Positions 9,132 through 18,147 are shown, counted from the first letter of the stretch. The stretch is DNA of 64,000 bases from Longimicrobiales bacterium (GCA_951828585.1 OX639991.1:2264576-2328575), one strand, 5' to 3'. The notes: generated from the letters alone by a model not told the origin. Numbers and translations are program-made.

Positions 9132-11645
9132 ATGCGCAACCCCATCACCCCCATCCTCCTTTTCCTGCTCGCCCTCGCCGTCTGCCTGGCGGCGCCCGAC
9201 CGCCTCGCGGCCGCCCCGTTCTCTCCCCTCCCCCTTCTCCAGGAAGAGGAAGAGGAGCAGGAGGCGGACACGACCGAACAGGAAGCGGAAGAAGCCGACA
9301 CCATCACCAAGTATACCGACGTCATCACCGAGGACGCGGTCACCAGCGAGGGCCTCTTCGACACCCACATGATCGAAGAGAAGCTCTACTACGAGATTCC
9401 GCTCGACCTGCTCGATCGCGAGATGCTGCTGCTGACCCGGATCGCGCGCACCCCGGACGGGGTCGGCTACGGCGGTTCGAAGGCCAACACCTCGACCGTG
9501 CGGTGGGAACGCAACAAGGAACGCATCTTCCTGCGCCTCATGAGCTATTCGAACATCGCCGACGACACCACGGCCATCGCGCAGGCGGTCAGGAACTCGA
9601 ACTTCGAACCGATCCTGGCGGCCTTCGACATCGAGGTCATGTCGGAGGACTCGACGGCAGCCGTGGTCGAAGTCACGAGCATGTTCACCAGCGACATGTC
9701 GCTCATCGGCCTGCCCAGCTTCCGGCGGACGCAATTCGGCGTGCGAAGACTGGACGGCGACCGCACCTACATCGTGCGGGCCACGGCGTACCCCAGGAAC
9801 GTGGAGGTGCGCCGGGTCGTCACCTACGACGCCACCCAGTCCCCCTCCTCGGGTAGCAACACGCTCTCCATGGAGATGCACCACTCCATGCTGCTCCTCC
9901 CCGACGACCCAATGGAGCCCCGTCTCTGCGACGAGCGGGTCGGCTTCTTCAGCAACAGCCGGACCGACTACGGGCTGGACGAGCAACGCGCGGTGACCCG
10001 CTGCTTCATCACCCGCTGGCGGCTGGAGCCGTCGGACCCGGCGGCGCACGCGCGCGGCGAGGTCGTCGACCCGGTCGAGCCGATCGTCTACTACATCGAT
10101 CCGGCCACGCCGCCCAAGTGGGTGCCCTACCTGAAGCAGGGCGTCGAGGACTGGCAGCCCGCCTTCGAGCAGGCCGGGTTCAGCAACGCCATCGTGGCCC
10201 GCGACGCGCCCACCGACGATCCCAACTGGAGCCCCGAGGATGCGCGCTATTCGGTCATCCGCTACCTGGCGTCGCCGATCGCGAACGCGTCGGGTCCGCA
10301 TGTGCACGACCCCCGCACCGGGCAGATCCTGGAGAGCGACATCCAGTGGTATCACAACGTGATGAACCTGGTGCGCAACTGGTTCTTCGTGCAGACGGGC
10401 GCCGCCAACGAGGACGCCCGGGGCATCAAGTTCGACGACGCGATCATGGGTGAACTCATCCGCTTCGTCTCGGCCCACGAAGTCGGCCACACCATCGGCC
10501 TGCAGCACAACATGCAGTCGTCGGCGGCGTACCCCGTCGAGCAGCTTCGCACGCGCTTTGTCTGCGAGATGGGCGTGGCCCCGTCGATCATGGACTACGC
10601 GCGCTTCAACTACGTGGCCCAGCCCGGCGACGACACCTGCTACTACCCGGTGGTGGGACCCTATGACAAGTTCGCCATCGAGTGGGGCTACAAGCTCTAT
10701 CCGGGTGAGGACCGGTACAGCGAGAGGGAAGAGCTGCGCGACATGGTCGCCGATATGCAGGAAGATCCCGTCTACCGCTTCTCGAGCCCGACCGGCATGG
10801 ATCCCACGGCGCTCACCGAGGCCATTGGCGACGACGCCATGCGTGCGTCCAACTACGGCGTGGAGAACCTCAAGCGCACCGTGGACCAGCTGACCGACTG
10901 GACCTACGAGGAGGGCGAGGACTATTCGCAGCTGCAGGAGCTCTATCAGAACGTGGTCTCGCAGTGGCAGCGCTACACTGGCCACGTGGCCGCCAACATC
11001 GGGGGCGTCGTCACGACGCGGAAGCGCCAGGGACAGGACGGCGTACCGTACGAGATGGTCGACAAGGAGACTCAGGCTCGGGCCATGGACTACCTGAACC
11101 AGCAGGTCTTCGCAACGCCGGAATGGATGATCGACTCCGACATCTTCCGCCGCTTCCAGCCGACGGGTGCGCTCACCCAGATCCGCGGCGGCCAGTCTTC
11201 GGGGCTGAACCAGGTGCTGAATGTGGCGCGCATGAACCGGCTTGTGGAACAGGAGGCGTTCCACGGCGACGACGCGTACACGCTCGGCGAAATGCTCGAC
11301 GACCTGCGCGCGGGCGTCTGGTCCGAGGTGTCTTCGGGCGCGGCGACGGACGCGTACCGGCGCAATCTGCAGCGCGCCTACCTGGACCGCATGAAGACGC
11401 TCATGTGGGACGACAACGCCATGCAGAGCGATGTCGCGACCTTCGCGCGCGGCCAGCTGATGACGCTGAGGAGCGAGCTGGAGGCCGCGGTAGGCGGCGC
11501 GTCGCACCAGCCGACCCAGTGGCACTTCCAGGACGCGATCGTGCGCATTGACCTGATCCTCGATCCGGCGAACAAACCGCCGCCCGGGGAGGGCGCGAAC
11601 CCGCCGTTCTTCTTCCCGTTTTTGAAGGGGGAGGGGGGGAGATGA
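9132..11645 (+). CDS. Exported zinc-dependent metalloprotease (DUF5117/DUF5118/DUF4953 type)
   Basis: This 837-residue protein has a signal peptide (hydrophobic residues about 6-28), an acidic Glu-rich linker and the domain order known from DUF5118-DUF5117-DUF4953 proteins. The zinc motif HEVGHTIGLQHN places His449, Glu450, His453 and the third ligand His459, a metzincin-like HExxHxxGLxH pattern. An SIMDYARFNYVAQPGD segment follows, matching the Met-turn region. Such proteins are common in Bacteroidota and Gemmatimonadota and are thought to degrade extracellular protein. The ATG is preceded by GGAAGGAGA. The long open frame on the opposite strand is a shadow. Confidence 0.9.
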   Translation: MRNPITPILLFLLALAVCLAAPDRLAAAPFSPLPLLQEEEEEQEADTTEQEAEEADTITKYTDVITEDAVTSEGLFDTHMIEEKLYYEIPLDLLDREMLLLTRIARTPDGVGYGGSKANTSTVRWERNKERIFLRLMSYSNIADDTTAIAQAVRNSNFEPILAAFDIEVMSEDSTAAVVEVTSMFTSDMSLIGLPSFRRTQFGVRRLDGDRTYIVRATAYPRNVEVRRVVTYDATQSPSSGSNTLSMEMHHSMLLLPDDPMEPRLCDERVGFFSNSRTDYGLDEQRAVTRCFITRWRLEPSDPAAHARGEVVDPVEPIVYYIDPATPPKWVPYLKQGVEDWQPAFEQAGFSNAIVARDAPTDDPNWSPEDARYSVIRYLASPIANASGPHVHDPRTGQILESDIQWYHNVMNLVRNWFFVQTGAANEDARGIKFDDAIMGELIRFVSAHEVGHTIGLQHNMQSSAAYPVEQLRTRFVCEMGVAPSIMDYARFNYVAQPGDDTCYYPVVGPYDKFAIEWGYKLYPGEDRYSEREELRDMVADMQEDPVYRFSSPTGMDPTALTEAIGDDAMRASNYGVENLKRTVDQLTDWTYEEGEDYSQLQELYQNVVSQWQRYTGHVAANIGGVVTTRKRQGQDGVPYEMVDKETQARAMDYLNQQVFATPEWMIDSDIFRRFQPTGALTQIRGGQSSGLNQVLNVARMNRLVEQEAFHGDDAYTLGEMLDDLRAGVWSEVSSGAATDAYRRNLQRAYLDRMKTLMWDDNAMQSDVATFARGQLMTLRSELEAAVGGASHQPTQWHFQDAIVRIDLILDPANKPPPGEGANPPFFFPFLKGEGGR

Positions 11646-11677
11646 GCCGGTAGAAGTTGCCGAGCAGGGACATGCCG

Positions 11678-11723
11678 CGCCCCGCGCGTTCGGTTTCGGC
11701 CGGGCGCGCGGGGCGTGTTTTTT
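11678..11723 (+). terminator. Rho-independent terminator after metalloprotease gene
   Basis: Arms CGCCCCGCGCG (11678-11688) and CGCGCGGGGCG (11705-11715) form an 11-bp GC stem with a 16-nt loop. Six T residues follow at 11718-11723. It lies 33 bp after the metalloprotease stop codon on the same strand. Confidence 0.85.
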
Positions 11724-11771
11724 GGGATGAAATCGGGTGATTGACGGTAGCCGTCCAGACTGCACCGATCT

Positions 11772-11797
11772 CTCATATGTGCATATACTCATATGAG
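11772..11797. promoter_or_regulatory. Inverted repeat upstream of vapBC, candidate operator
   Basis: CTCATATG (11772-11779) and CATATGAG (11790-11797) are perfect inverted repeats around an AT-rich centre. The block is the most AT-rich in this stretch and lies about 85 bp before vapB. Ribbon-helix-helix antitoxins commonly bind such palindromes to repress their own operon; binding here is inference. Confidence 0.45.
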
Positions 11798-11880
11798 TAG
11801 GTTTTCGGGTCCGGGTGGCGGTTGGGACCGTCAACGGTTGAGGATGGCGACTTTGGCGCGGGGCGACGGGCCCCGGGAGG

Positions 11881-12123
11881 ATGAGGATGAGATCGAAGCG
11901 GTTGCAGGTGCTGGTTACCGATGACATGGACCACCGGGTGCGGAGGGCGGCGGACCGGGTGCGAGTATCGCGCGGAGCCTGGGTCCGCCAGGCGATCCGG
12001 CAACGGCTGGAACGCGAGTCCGGCCCGGTCCCCGCCGACCCGCTGGCCGAGCTCCGCACGCTGAACGGTCCCACCGCCGACATCTGCGGCATGATCGGCG
12101 AAATCGAGGCGGGCCGCTCATGA
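11881..12123 (+). CDS. Ribbon-helix-helix antitoxin (VapB/CopG-like)
   Basis: This 80-residue protein starts KRLQVLVTDDMDHRVRRAAD, with the beta-strand and two helices of the CopG/Arc fold (RVSRGAWVRQAIRQRLE). The C-terminal tail would wrap and neutralise the toxin encoded next. The stop codon overlaps the PIN toxin start (ATGA at 12120-12123), typical of translational coupling in vapBC pairs. The start may be the ATG at 11881 or at 11887. The inverted repeat at 11772-11797 is a plausible autoregulation site. Confidence 0.8.
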   Translation: MRMRSKRLQVLVTDDMDHRVRRAADRVRVSRGAWVRQAIRQRLERESGPVPADPLAELRTLNGPTADICGMIGEIEAGRS

Positions 12124-12524
12124 AGGTCTTCGTCGACTCGAACATTCCGATGTACGTGGCCGGGGCGGAGCACCCGAACCGCGACCCCGCGACCAGGTTT
12201 CTCAAGAGTGCGGGCGAGGCCGGCCTGGATCTGTGCACGAGCACCGAGGTGCTGCAGGAGATCCTCTTTCGCTACACGGTGCTCGGTCGGGCCGACCTGG
12301 CGGAGAGGGTGTACGACCTGTTCATCGCGCTGATACCCGAAGTCTTCAGCGTGACACTGGCGGACACCGATCTGGCGAAGCGGATCCTGCTGTCCACGCC
12401 GGGTCTGTCGGCGCGGGATGCGATTCACGCGGGGGTGATGTTGAACCGGGATGTGAACCACGTCGCGACCTTCGATCGCGGGTTCGACAGGGTGGAGGGG
12501 GTTGGGCGGGTGGAGATGGGGTAG
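12120..12524 (+). CDS. PIN-domain toxin (VapC-like ribonuclease)
   Basis: This 134-residue PIN protein carries the expected acidic residues: Asp6 in VFVDSNIPMY, Glu in STEVLQEI, Asp in LSARDAIHAG and Asp in TFDRGFD. VapC toxins cleave tRNA or rRNA and stop growth when the antitoxin is lost. The gene overlaps the RHH antitoxin by four bases. All catalytic positions appear intact, so this pair is probably functional. The specific RNA target cannot be predicted. Confidence 0.85.
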   Translation: MKVFVDSNIPMYVAGAEHPNRDPATRFLKSAGEAGLDLCTSTEVLQEILFRYTVLGRADLAERVYDLFIALIPEVFSVTLADTDLAKRILLSTPGLSARDAIHAGVMLNRDVNHVATFDRGFDRVEGVGRVEMG

Positions 12525-12596
12525 GGTTGGCGACGACCGAACTCGTGCCGCGCAGGGTCGGGGAGGGAGGAAGGGAGTAACCTGCCCCGGGGGCGG

Positions 12597-13139
12597 CTAC
12601 ATCTCAGCCTCTCTTCGCCAGCGCTCGAGCTGCTGCTGTAGTCGGCGAAGCTGAGTTTGATGTGCGCTATAACCGACCTTGAGCGCGACCCAGGCCTCGG
12701 CTGGCCCCTCCTCGTCTTCCGCCGGCGAAAAACTGGACTGGGACGCGATGGCCAGTACGGCTTCGTCCAGGACCTCGTACCCGGAACTCTCGGCGATCCT
12801 TTGCTGTCGCACGACACCCGTCTCGTCCACCAGGAAGTGGGCGATGGCCACCGCATCGGCGACGGTATCGGCGCTCTGACCCCTAATGCTCTTTCCCAAA
12901 GCACGGAACACCTCGTCCTCATTCAAGAGGTCGGGAGTCACCACAAGGGGGGCGTGCTCCTCCGAATCGACAGGGACGGGATCCACCATCACGACGCACT
13001 GCCGCTCGCTGAAGCTGATTTGCAACGAGGTGCCCCCGCGCGTGTCCTGCACGATTTCACGACAGTAACCGGTATAGTCGCGAGGCTGGGTCAGGATCCA
13101 GACCCCCCCCACGGCAACGACCGCGGTGGCGGCCACCAC
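12597..13139 (-). CDS. TonB C-terminal-domain-like membrane-anchored protein
   Basis: This protein of about 180 residues has one N-terminal hydrophobic segment (VVAATAVVAVGGVWIL), so it is probably anchored facing the periplasm. Its C-terminal part, HFLVDETGVVRQQRIAESSG followed by LDEAVLAIA and F-x-P, matches the TonB_C pattern of beta strand, helix and strand (GxVxxxxIxxSSGxxxLDxA). TonB proteins transmit proton-motive force to outer-membrane receptors, but the Pro-rich linker is absent, so this may be a stand-alone TonB_C protein of another role. No upstream ATG is in frame; translation probably begins at GTG 13139. It stands alone. Confidence 0.6.
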   Translation of the reverse strand: MVAATAVVAVGGVWILTQPRDYTGYCREIVQDTRGGTSLQISFSERQCVVMVDPVPVDSEEHAPLVVTPDLLNEDEVFRALGKSIRGQSADTVADAVAIAHFLVDETGVVRQQRIAESSGYEVLDEAVLAIASQSSFSPAEDEEGPAEAWVALKVGYSAHQTQLRRLQQQLERWRREAEM

Positions 13140-13333
13140 TCCAGCGGCGACAGACAGGACAATGGTGCGCCGGGATCGCTCGCAGTTTAGGTGGCCTGCT
13201 CATGCCTGACTCCTCTCGTGTGTTCGTCCCGTAAGCCGAGGCCCTTTCACGCAGCCCCCGCTCCCCCCGCTTGCGCCCCGCTCCGGCGCCGGATCAATTG
13301 CGCAGTCCCCACGCGCCTGAACCCGAACCAACA

Positions 13334-14695
13334 ATGGCCATGACGAACCCGACCGGCAAGCTGTCCACCCTCCTCCTCGCGTCCACCCTCGCCCTTCCCG
13401 CCCTCGCCACCCTCTCCCCCCCGCCCCTCACCGCCCAGGAGGCCGAACACATGCACACCGGCATGTACGACGGCCCCACCGTGCTGCGCGCCGCCCGCCT
13501 CCTCGACGTCGCGACCGGCCAGATGTACACGAACGCGGTCATCGTGGTCGAGGACGGGGTCATCACGGCGGTGAACCCCGATCCCGTCCCCGATGTCATG
13601 CACGACATGGACCTGGGTGACGTGACGCTCCTGCCCGGTTTCATCGACGCGCACACCCATCTGGCGGGCGAGATCAGCGCGACCTCCTTCACCGACGCGG
13701 TCACGCGCACCGAGGCGTTCGGCGCCATCAACGCGGTGCGGTTCGGCGCCATCACCGTACGGGCCGGCTTCACCACCGTGCGCGATTTCGGCGGAGACGT
13801 GACGGTCGAGCTCGGCAAGGCGGTCGAGCGGGGCGACATCGACGCGCCCCGGGTGATTCCGTCGCGTAACCCGCTCGGCGTCACCGGTGGCCACTGCGAC
13901 GTGACGGGGTTCGCGCCGGGCATCCGCGAGGGGGGCCCGGAAGAGGGCGTGGCGGACGGGCCGTGGGAGGTGGTGCAGGCGGTCCGTTACCAGATCAAGC
14001 ACGGGGCGAAGGTGATCAAGACGTGCGCGACGGCGGGGGTGCTGTCCATGGAGGGGCCGGTGGGGGCGCAGCAGTACTCGCTGGAAGAGCTCACGGCCAT
14101 GGTCCAGGAGGCCGCGCGGCACGGGATCAAGGTCGCCGCCCACGCGCACGGCTCCGAGGGGATCCTGGCGGCGGTGCAGGCGGGGGTCGCCTCGATCGAG
14201 CACGGGTCGATCCTGACCGACGAGATCATGGACCTGATGATCGAGAAGGGGACGTACCTGGTCCCGACCACCTATCTCGCCGACCGGATCCCCCTCGACG
14301 AGCTGCCGGCCCCGGTGCGCGCCAAGGCCGAGGAGATCCTGCCCATCATGCGCGTCAGTCTGCAGCGCGCCATCGACCGGGGCGTCCCGATCGCCTTCGG
14401 CACGGACGCGGGGGTCTTCCCGCACGGCGAAAACGCGGGCGAATTCGACATCTACGTCGGGATGGGGATGAGCGAGCTGGACGCGCTCCGCACCGCGACG
14501 ATCCACGCCGCCGACCTGCTCGATATACCCGACCGGGGCCGCCTGGCCGAGGGGATGCTCGCGGATATCATCGCCGTGCCGGGGAACCCGCTCGACGACA
14601 TCGCCGTGACGAAGGACGTGCAGTTCGTGATGCTGGGCGGCCGCGTGATCAAGCACGTGATGGGCGGGCGCGACATGCACTCGATGGGACACTGA
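13334..14695 (+). CDS. Exported amidohydrolase (imidazolonepropionase-like metal-dependent hydrolase)
   Basis: This 453-residue protein has a signal peptide (basic start, LSTLLLASTLALPALA) and an amidohydrolase TIM barrel. Metal-binding motifs in order are HTHLAG, a candidate carbamylated lysine in KHGAKVIKTCATAG, HAHGSEG, IEHGS and GTDAG. The C-terminal LAEGMLADIIAVPGNPLDD is the closing beta-sandwich. The family hydrolyses cyclic amides or dipeptides, and several members are Xaa-Pro or Xaa-Arg dipeptidases; the substrate here is unknown. The ATG at 13334 is chosen because it starts the signal peptide. Confidence 0.87.
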   Translation: MAMTNPTGKLSTLLLASTLALPALATLSPPPLTAQEAEHMHTGMYDGPTVLRAARLLDVATGQMYTNAVIVVEDGVITAVNPDPVPDVMHDMDLGDVTLLPGFIDAHTHLAGEISATSFTDAVTRTEAFGAINAVRFGAITVRAGFTTVRDFGGDVTVELGKAVERGDIDAPRVIPSRNPLGVTGGHCDVTGFAPGIREGGPEEGVADGPWEVVQAVRYQIKHGAKVIKTCATAGVLSMEGPVGAQQYSLEELTAMVQEAARHGIKVAAHAHGSEGILAAVQAGVASIEHGSILTDEIMDLMIEKGTYLVPTTYLADRIPLDELPAPVRAKAEEILPIMRVSLQRAIDRGVPIAFGTDAGVFPHGENAGEFDIYVGMGMSELDALRTATIHAADLLDIPDRGRLAEGMLADIIAVPGNPLDDIAVTKDVQFVMLGGRVIKHVMGGRDMHSMGH

Positions 14696-14783
14696 GCCAG
14701 CCCATGGACAGCTTCCCCCGGCCGGCCCGCCGGCTCGCTCCCGGGTGCCCGGGCGAATTGAGCCGCTGACCGCCGAGGACGGC

Positions 14784-15932
14784 ATGAACCTCTCCCGCGA
14801 GCAGCTGGCGACCGCGGTCCGCGCCCTCTGCGCCGACTTCGGCCACGACTACTGGCAGCGAGCCGACGAGGCCCGGGCTTACCCGCACGAGTTCGTCGAC
14901 GCGCTGACCGACGCGGGCTACCTGGCGTGTCTGATCCCCGGGGAGTACGGGGGGATGGGGCTGGGGATGCGCGAAGCCTGCGTGATCCTCGAGGAGATCA
15001 ACCGCTCGGGCGGCAACGCGGCCGCCTGCCACGCGCAGATGTACACGATGGGGACGCTGCTCCGGCACGGCTCCGAGGAGCAGAAGCGGCGCTATCTGCC
15101 CGGGATCGCGTTGGGCGAACTGTGTCTGCAGGCCTTCGCCGTGACCGAACCCGACGCCTGGTCCGACACCACGCGCATCCGCACCTTCGCCGAGCGGCGC
15201 GGGGATCGCTACGTGGTCAACGGGCAGAAGGTCTTCATCTCGCGGGTGCGCCAGTCGGACCTGATGATCCTGCTCGCGCGCACGACCCCGATCGACGAGG
15301 TGGAGAAGCGGACCGCCGGCCTGTCGGTGTTCATCGTGGAGATGCGGGACGCCGGGGACGCGATGCGCGTGAACCCGATCGAAACCATGATCAACCATGA
15401 GAGCTGCGAGGTCTTCTTCGACGGGCTGGAGGTCCCCGCCGAAAACCGGATCGGGGACGAGGGCCGCGGTTTCCGCTACATCATGTCGGGAATGAACGCG
15501 GAGCGGATCCTGCTGGCGTCGGAGTCCATCGGCGACGGCATGTACTTCGTCGACCGGGCATCGGACTATGCCAGCGCCCGCGAGGTCTTCGGCCGCCGGA
15601 TCGGCGAGAACCAGGGTGTCCAGTTCCCGATCGCGGACGCGTACATGGACGTTTGCGCGGCAGCGGCGGTGCGCGACGAGGCCGCACGCGAGTACGACGA
15701 CGGCGAAACGCGAGGCGAGGGGCCCAACATGGCCAAGTACCTGGCGTCGCGGGCCGCGTGGAAGGCGGCCAACGTGGCGATGGACACCTTCGGGGGATGG
15801 GGAATGGCGTCGGAGTACGGGATCGAGCGCAAGTTTCGCGAGGCGCGGCTGTACATGGTGGCGCCGGTGGCGAACAACCTGGTGCTCAGCCATGTGGCGA
15901 CGCATGTGCTGGGCATGCCGCGGTCGTTTTGA
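14784..15932 (+). CDS. Acyl-CoA dehydrogenase family protein
   Basis: This 382-residue flavoprotein would oxidise an acyl-CoA at the alpha-beta bond. The three-domain layout is visible: an N-terminal helical domain ending LIPGEYGGMGLG, the flavin-binding AVTEPDAWSDT (usually AVTEPxAGSDT) and a C-terminal domain with GGWGMASEYGIERKFREAR. The catalytic Glu of medium-chain enzymes, normally just after RDAR-x-Y, is not evident; the sequence is YMVAPVANN. The base may lie elsewhere, as in isovaleryl-CoA enzymes. It heads a cluster with a CitE-type lyase and a MaoC-type hydratase. The ATG at 14784 is preferred over the upstream GTG at 14745. Confidence 0.85.
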   Translation: MNLSREQLATAVRALCADFGHDYWQRADEARAYPHEFVDALTDAGYLACLIPGEYGGMGLGMREACVILEEINRSGGNAAACHAQMYTMGTLLRHGSEEQKRRYLPGIALGELCLQAFAVTEPDAWSDTTRIRTFAERRGDRYVVNGQKVFISRVRQSDLMILLARTTPIDEVEKRTAGLSVFIVEMRDAGDAMRVNPIETMINHESCEVFFDGLEVPAENRIGDEGRGFRYIMSGMNAERILLASESIGDGMYFVDRASDYASAREVFGRRIGENQGVQFPIADAYMDVCAAAAVRDEAAREYDDGETRGEGPNMAKYLASRAAWKAANVAMDTFGGWGMASEYGIERKFREARLYMVAPVANNLVLSHVATHVLGMPRSF

Positions 15933-16007
15933 GGTGGTGGCGATCGTGACGTGCGGTGGATGCCGGGGCAGTGGGCGGATTCGGGTGGGGCTGGTGGGGT
16001 GCGGCCG

Positions 16008-16841
16008 ATGAGCCTGCCTGCGTTCCGCTCGATCCTCTTTGTGCCGGGGGACCGGCCGGATCGTTTCGAGAAGGCGCTGGGCGCGGGGGCGGATGCGGTC
16101 TGCATGGATCTGGAGGACGCGGTGGCCGATGGGCGGAAAGCGGCGGCGCGTGAAGCGGTGATGGGGTTTCTGGGGGGGCGGGGTGCGGGGGACTCGCGGC
16201 GGCGCACCCGTCTGATCGTGCGCATGAACGACCTGGGGACCGAGGTGGGGTGGGGGGACCTGCATGCGATCGCGGACGGCCCCCGTCCCGATGGCGTGAT
16301 GGTTCCGATGGTTCGGGCGACGGTTGAGGTTGGGGTGGTGGCGGAGCGCACGGAAGAAGAGGTGGCTGTCTTGCCGCTGATCGAGACGGCCAAGGGCCTG
16401 GAACACGCAGTGGAGATCGCGGCCGTGGTGGGCGTCGCGGGGCTGGTCTTCGGGGGATTCGATCTCGCCCTGGAGCTGGGGGCGGAACCCGGATGGGAGC
16501 CGTTGCTGTATGCGCGCTCCCGGGTGGTGCACGCGGCGGCGGCAAATGGGATTCCGGCCTATGACATGCCGTCGCGCGACTATCGTGATGTGACGGGGTT
16601 GCGGAATGAGGCGGCGCGGGCGCGGGCGCTGGGTTTCTCCGGCAAGATCGCGATCCATCCGGCGCAGGTGCCGGTGATTCACGAGGTGTTCACGCCGTCG
16701 CGCGAGGAGGTGGAGCGGGCCCGGGCGATTGTGGAGGCCGATCGGGAGGCGGGGGGGAGTGCGGTGGGGGTGGGGGGACGAATGGTGGACCGTCCCGTGG
16801 TCGAGGCTGCGCGGCGAGTTCTCGAACGGGCGGGGGGATGA
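16008..16841 (+). CDS. HpcH/HpaI/CitE-type CoA-ester lyase (citramalyl/malyl-CoA lyase-like)
   Basis: This 277-residue TIM-barrel protein has the CitE signature SILFVPGDRPDRFEKALGAG followed by DAVCMDLEDAV, the acidic metal ligands in RMNDLG and GGFDLALELG, and a C-terminal KIAIHPAQVPVIHEVFTPS segment. Such enzymes cleave beta-hydroxyacyl-CoA (malyl-, methylmalyl- or citramalyl-CoA) into acetyl-CoA plus an alpha-keto or aldehyde acid. The next gene is a MaoC-type hydratase overlapping by four bases, which points to citramalyl-CoA as substrate. The ATG at 16008 fits the family N-terminus; longer in-frame starts exist. Confidence 0.83.
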   Translation: MSLPAFRSILFVPGDRPDRFEKALGAGADAVCMDLEDAVADGRKAAAREAVMGFLGGRGAGDSRRRTRLIVRMNDLGTEVGWGDLHAIADGPRPDGVMVPMVRATVEVGVVAERTEEEVAVLPLIETAKGLEHAVEIAAVVGVAGLVFGGFDLALELGAEPGWEPLLYARSRVVHAAAANGIPAYDMPSRDYRDVTGLRNEAARARALGFSGKIAIHPAQVPVIHEVFTPSREEVERARAIVEADREAGGSAVGVGGRMVDRPVVEAARRVLERAGG

Positions 16842-17713
16842 GGGGGGGAGCGCCGAAGGGCGGCGAGCGGGTACGCGCGGAGGTTCTGTCGCGGGAACCG
16901 GCCGGTATCATGCAGGCGCTTCTGGATGGGGACCCCGACGGTCTTCGTGAGGGCGACCCGCTGCCGCTGGGGTGGCACTGGTTCTACTTCAAAAAACCCC
17001 TTCGGGCCTCGAGTCTCGGCGTCGATGGCCATGAGCATCGCGGGGCGTTCATGCCGGAGGTGGACCTGCCCCGGCGGATGTGGGCGGGCGGTACGCTGCG
17101 GTCGCTCGGACCGCTGGTGATCGGCGAGCGGGCGGAGTTGCGGTCGCGAGTGACCGGGGTCGACGAGAAGCGGGGGAAGAGTGGGCGTATGGTGTTCGTG
17201 ACCGTGGGACAGACGGTGCTGCAGGGTGGGCGCGCGCGCGTTGAAGAGGAGCAGGTGATTGTGTACCGGGGGGCAAAGGTGCAGTCGGCGGTCCGCAGCG
17301 ACGAAGGCGGGCCGGATGCGGCCCCGGAGGCCGCGTGGCGCGAGACGTTCCTGCCGACCACCGTCACGCTCTTCCGGTTTTCCGCGCTGACCCACAACGC
17401 CCACCGCATCCACTACGACCACCCCTACGCCACGGAAGTGGAAGGCTATCCCGGCCTCCTGGTGCACGGTCCTCTCACGGCACTGCTCCTGCTCGACGCG
17501 GCCGGACGGCGCGGCCCGGGGCCGGTGACCCGGTTTCGCTACCGGGCGCTGGCGCCGCTGTTTGTGGACCAGCCGATAATGCTGGTGGGAAGGCCGGGAT
17601 CCGCGCGGCGGGACGATGACCGCTTTGCGGGTACCGGATCACAGCCCGGTGAGCGCGTGGTTGAGGCACTTGGACCGGACGGGGGCGTTGCGATGCGGGG
17701 GTGGGCTGTGTAG
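16838..17713 (+). CDS. MaoC-like / FAS1-type dehydratase, mesaconyl-C4-CoA hydratase-like
   Basis: This 291-residue protein is a double hot-dog hydratase. The N-terminal half (GDPLPLGWHWFYFKKP, then EVDLPRRMWAGG) is the FAS1-like dehydratase region, and the C-terminal half has the catalytic hot-dog segment NAHRIHYDHPYATEVEGYPG followed by LLVHGPLTALLL. This pattern is shared by mesaconyl-C4-CoA hydratase and fungal Htd2. It overlaps the CitE-type lyase (ATGA at 16838-16841), so the two are co-translated. Together they could interconvert mesaconyl-C4-CoA, citramalyl-CoA and acetyl-CoA plus pyruvate. No CoA-transferase is nearby, so pathway direction is open. Confidence 0.8.
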   Translation: MRGGAPKGGERVRAEVLSREPAGIMQALLDGDPDGLREGDPLPLGWHWFYFKKPLRASSLGVDGHEHRGAFMPEVDLPRRMWAGGTLRSLGPLVIGERAELRSRVTGVDEKRGKSGRMVFVTVGQTVLQGGRARVEEEQVIVYRGAKVQSAVRSDEGGPDAAPEAAWRETFLPTTVTLFRFSALTHNAHRIHYDHPYATEVEGYPGLLVHGPLTALLLLDAAGRRGPGPVTRFRYRALAPLFVDQPIMLVGRPGSARRDDDRFAGTGSQPGERVVEALGPDGGVAMRGWAV

Positions 17714-17840
17714 TGGAGTCCCCGGGTAACCGTCGTCGGGGGTGACCGAGGATCGCCTGCCTGCTTACGTTTCTGGCGTTGCTCTCCAACTGGAGGGGTG
17801 CTCAACCCGTCTTCCCATCCGATCCGCTGAAGGGACCACG

Positions 17841-18053
17841 ATGAAAAGCAGTGAGATCATCTTCGAAGTCACCGAAGCTGCCGAGGGCGGCTACGACGCC
17901 AGAGCGCTCGGGCATGGCATCGTTACGCAGGGAGATGACTGGACCGACCTCAAAGCGATGGTCCGGGACGCCGTGCTGTGCCATTTCGATCAGGAGGACG
18001 CGCCCCAGGTAATCCGGCTCCACCTGGTGAGGGACGAAGCGATTGCGGTATGA
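17841..18053 (+). CDS. hicB: HicB-like antitoxin
   Basis: This 70-residue protein has the partial RNase H fold of short HicB antitoxins: EIIFEVTEAAEGGYDARALG, then IVTQGDDWTDLKAMVRDAV and a charged C-terminus. It lacks a DNA-binding tail. The stop TGA (18051-18053) overlaps the ATG of hicA (18050), the standard coupling. Since hicA is now split by an insertion at 18147, this antitoxin is probably an orphan. The ATG at 17841 is chosen because the HicB fold begins there; ACCACG precedes it. Confidence 0.82.
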   Translation: MKSSEIIFEVTEAAEGGYDARALGHGIVTQGDDWTDLKAMVRDAVLCHFDQEDAPQVIRLHLVRDEAIAV

Positions 18054-18147
18054 AGTTGCCGCGCGATCTGAGCGGCGAAGCATTGGCCGGTTTGCTCCAG
18101 CGAAACTATGGCTATGTGACTAGTCGCCAGCGCGGGAGCCATATGAG
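18050..18147 (+). pseudogene. hicA: hicA toxin gene, 5' part (interrupted by IS1380 element)
   Basis: Thirty-two codons encode MKLPRDLSGEALAGLLQRN and continue YGYVTSRQRGSHM. This is the N-terminal HicA double-stranded-RNA-binding-like fold, including the catalytic His in GSH. The gene then runs into the left end of an IS1380-family element at 18148. The frame resumes exactly after the element at 22684 as RLTGTSGDSEHSVTIP. The ATGAG duplication (18143-18147 and 22679-22683) restores the codons GGG-AGC-CAT-ATG-AGG when one copy is removed. HicA cleaves mRNA; here it is disrupted. Confidence 0.9.

Noticed and set aside
9042-12461. Minus-strand open frame of 1139 codons opposite the metalloprotease and vapBC
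   Set aside because: It spans several real plus-strand genes and a terminator, with no recognisable domain. It reflects high GC content.
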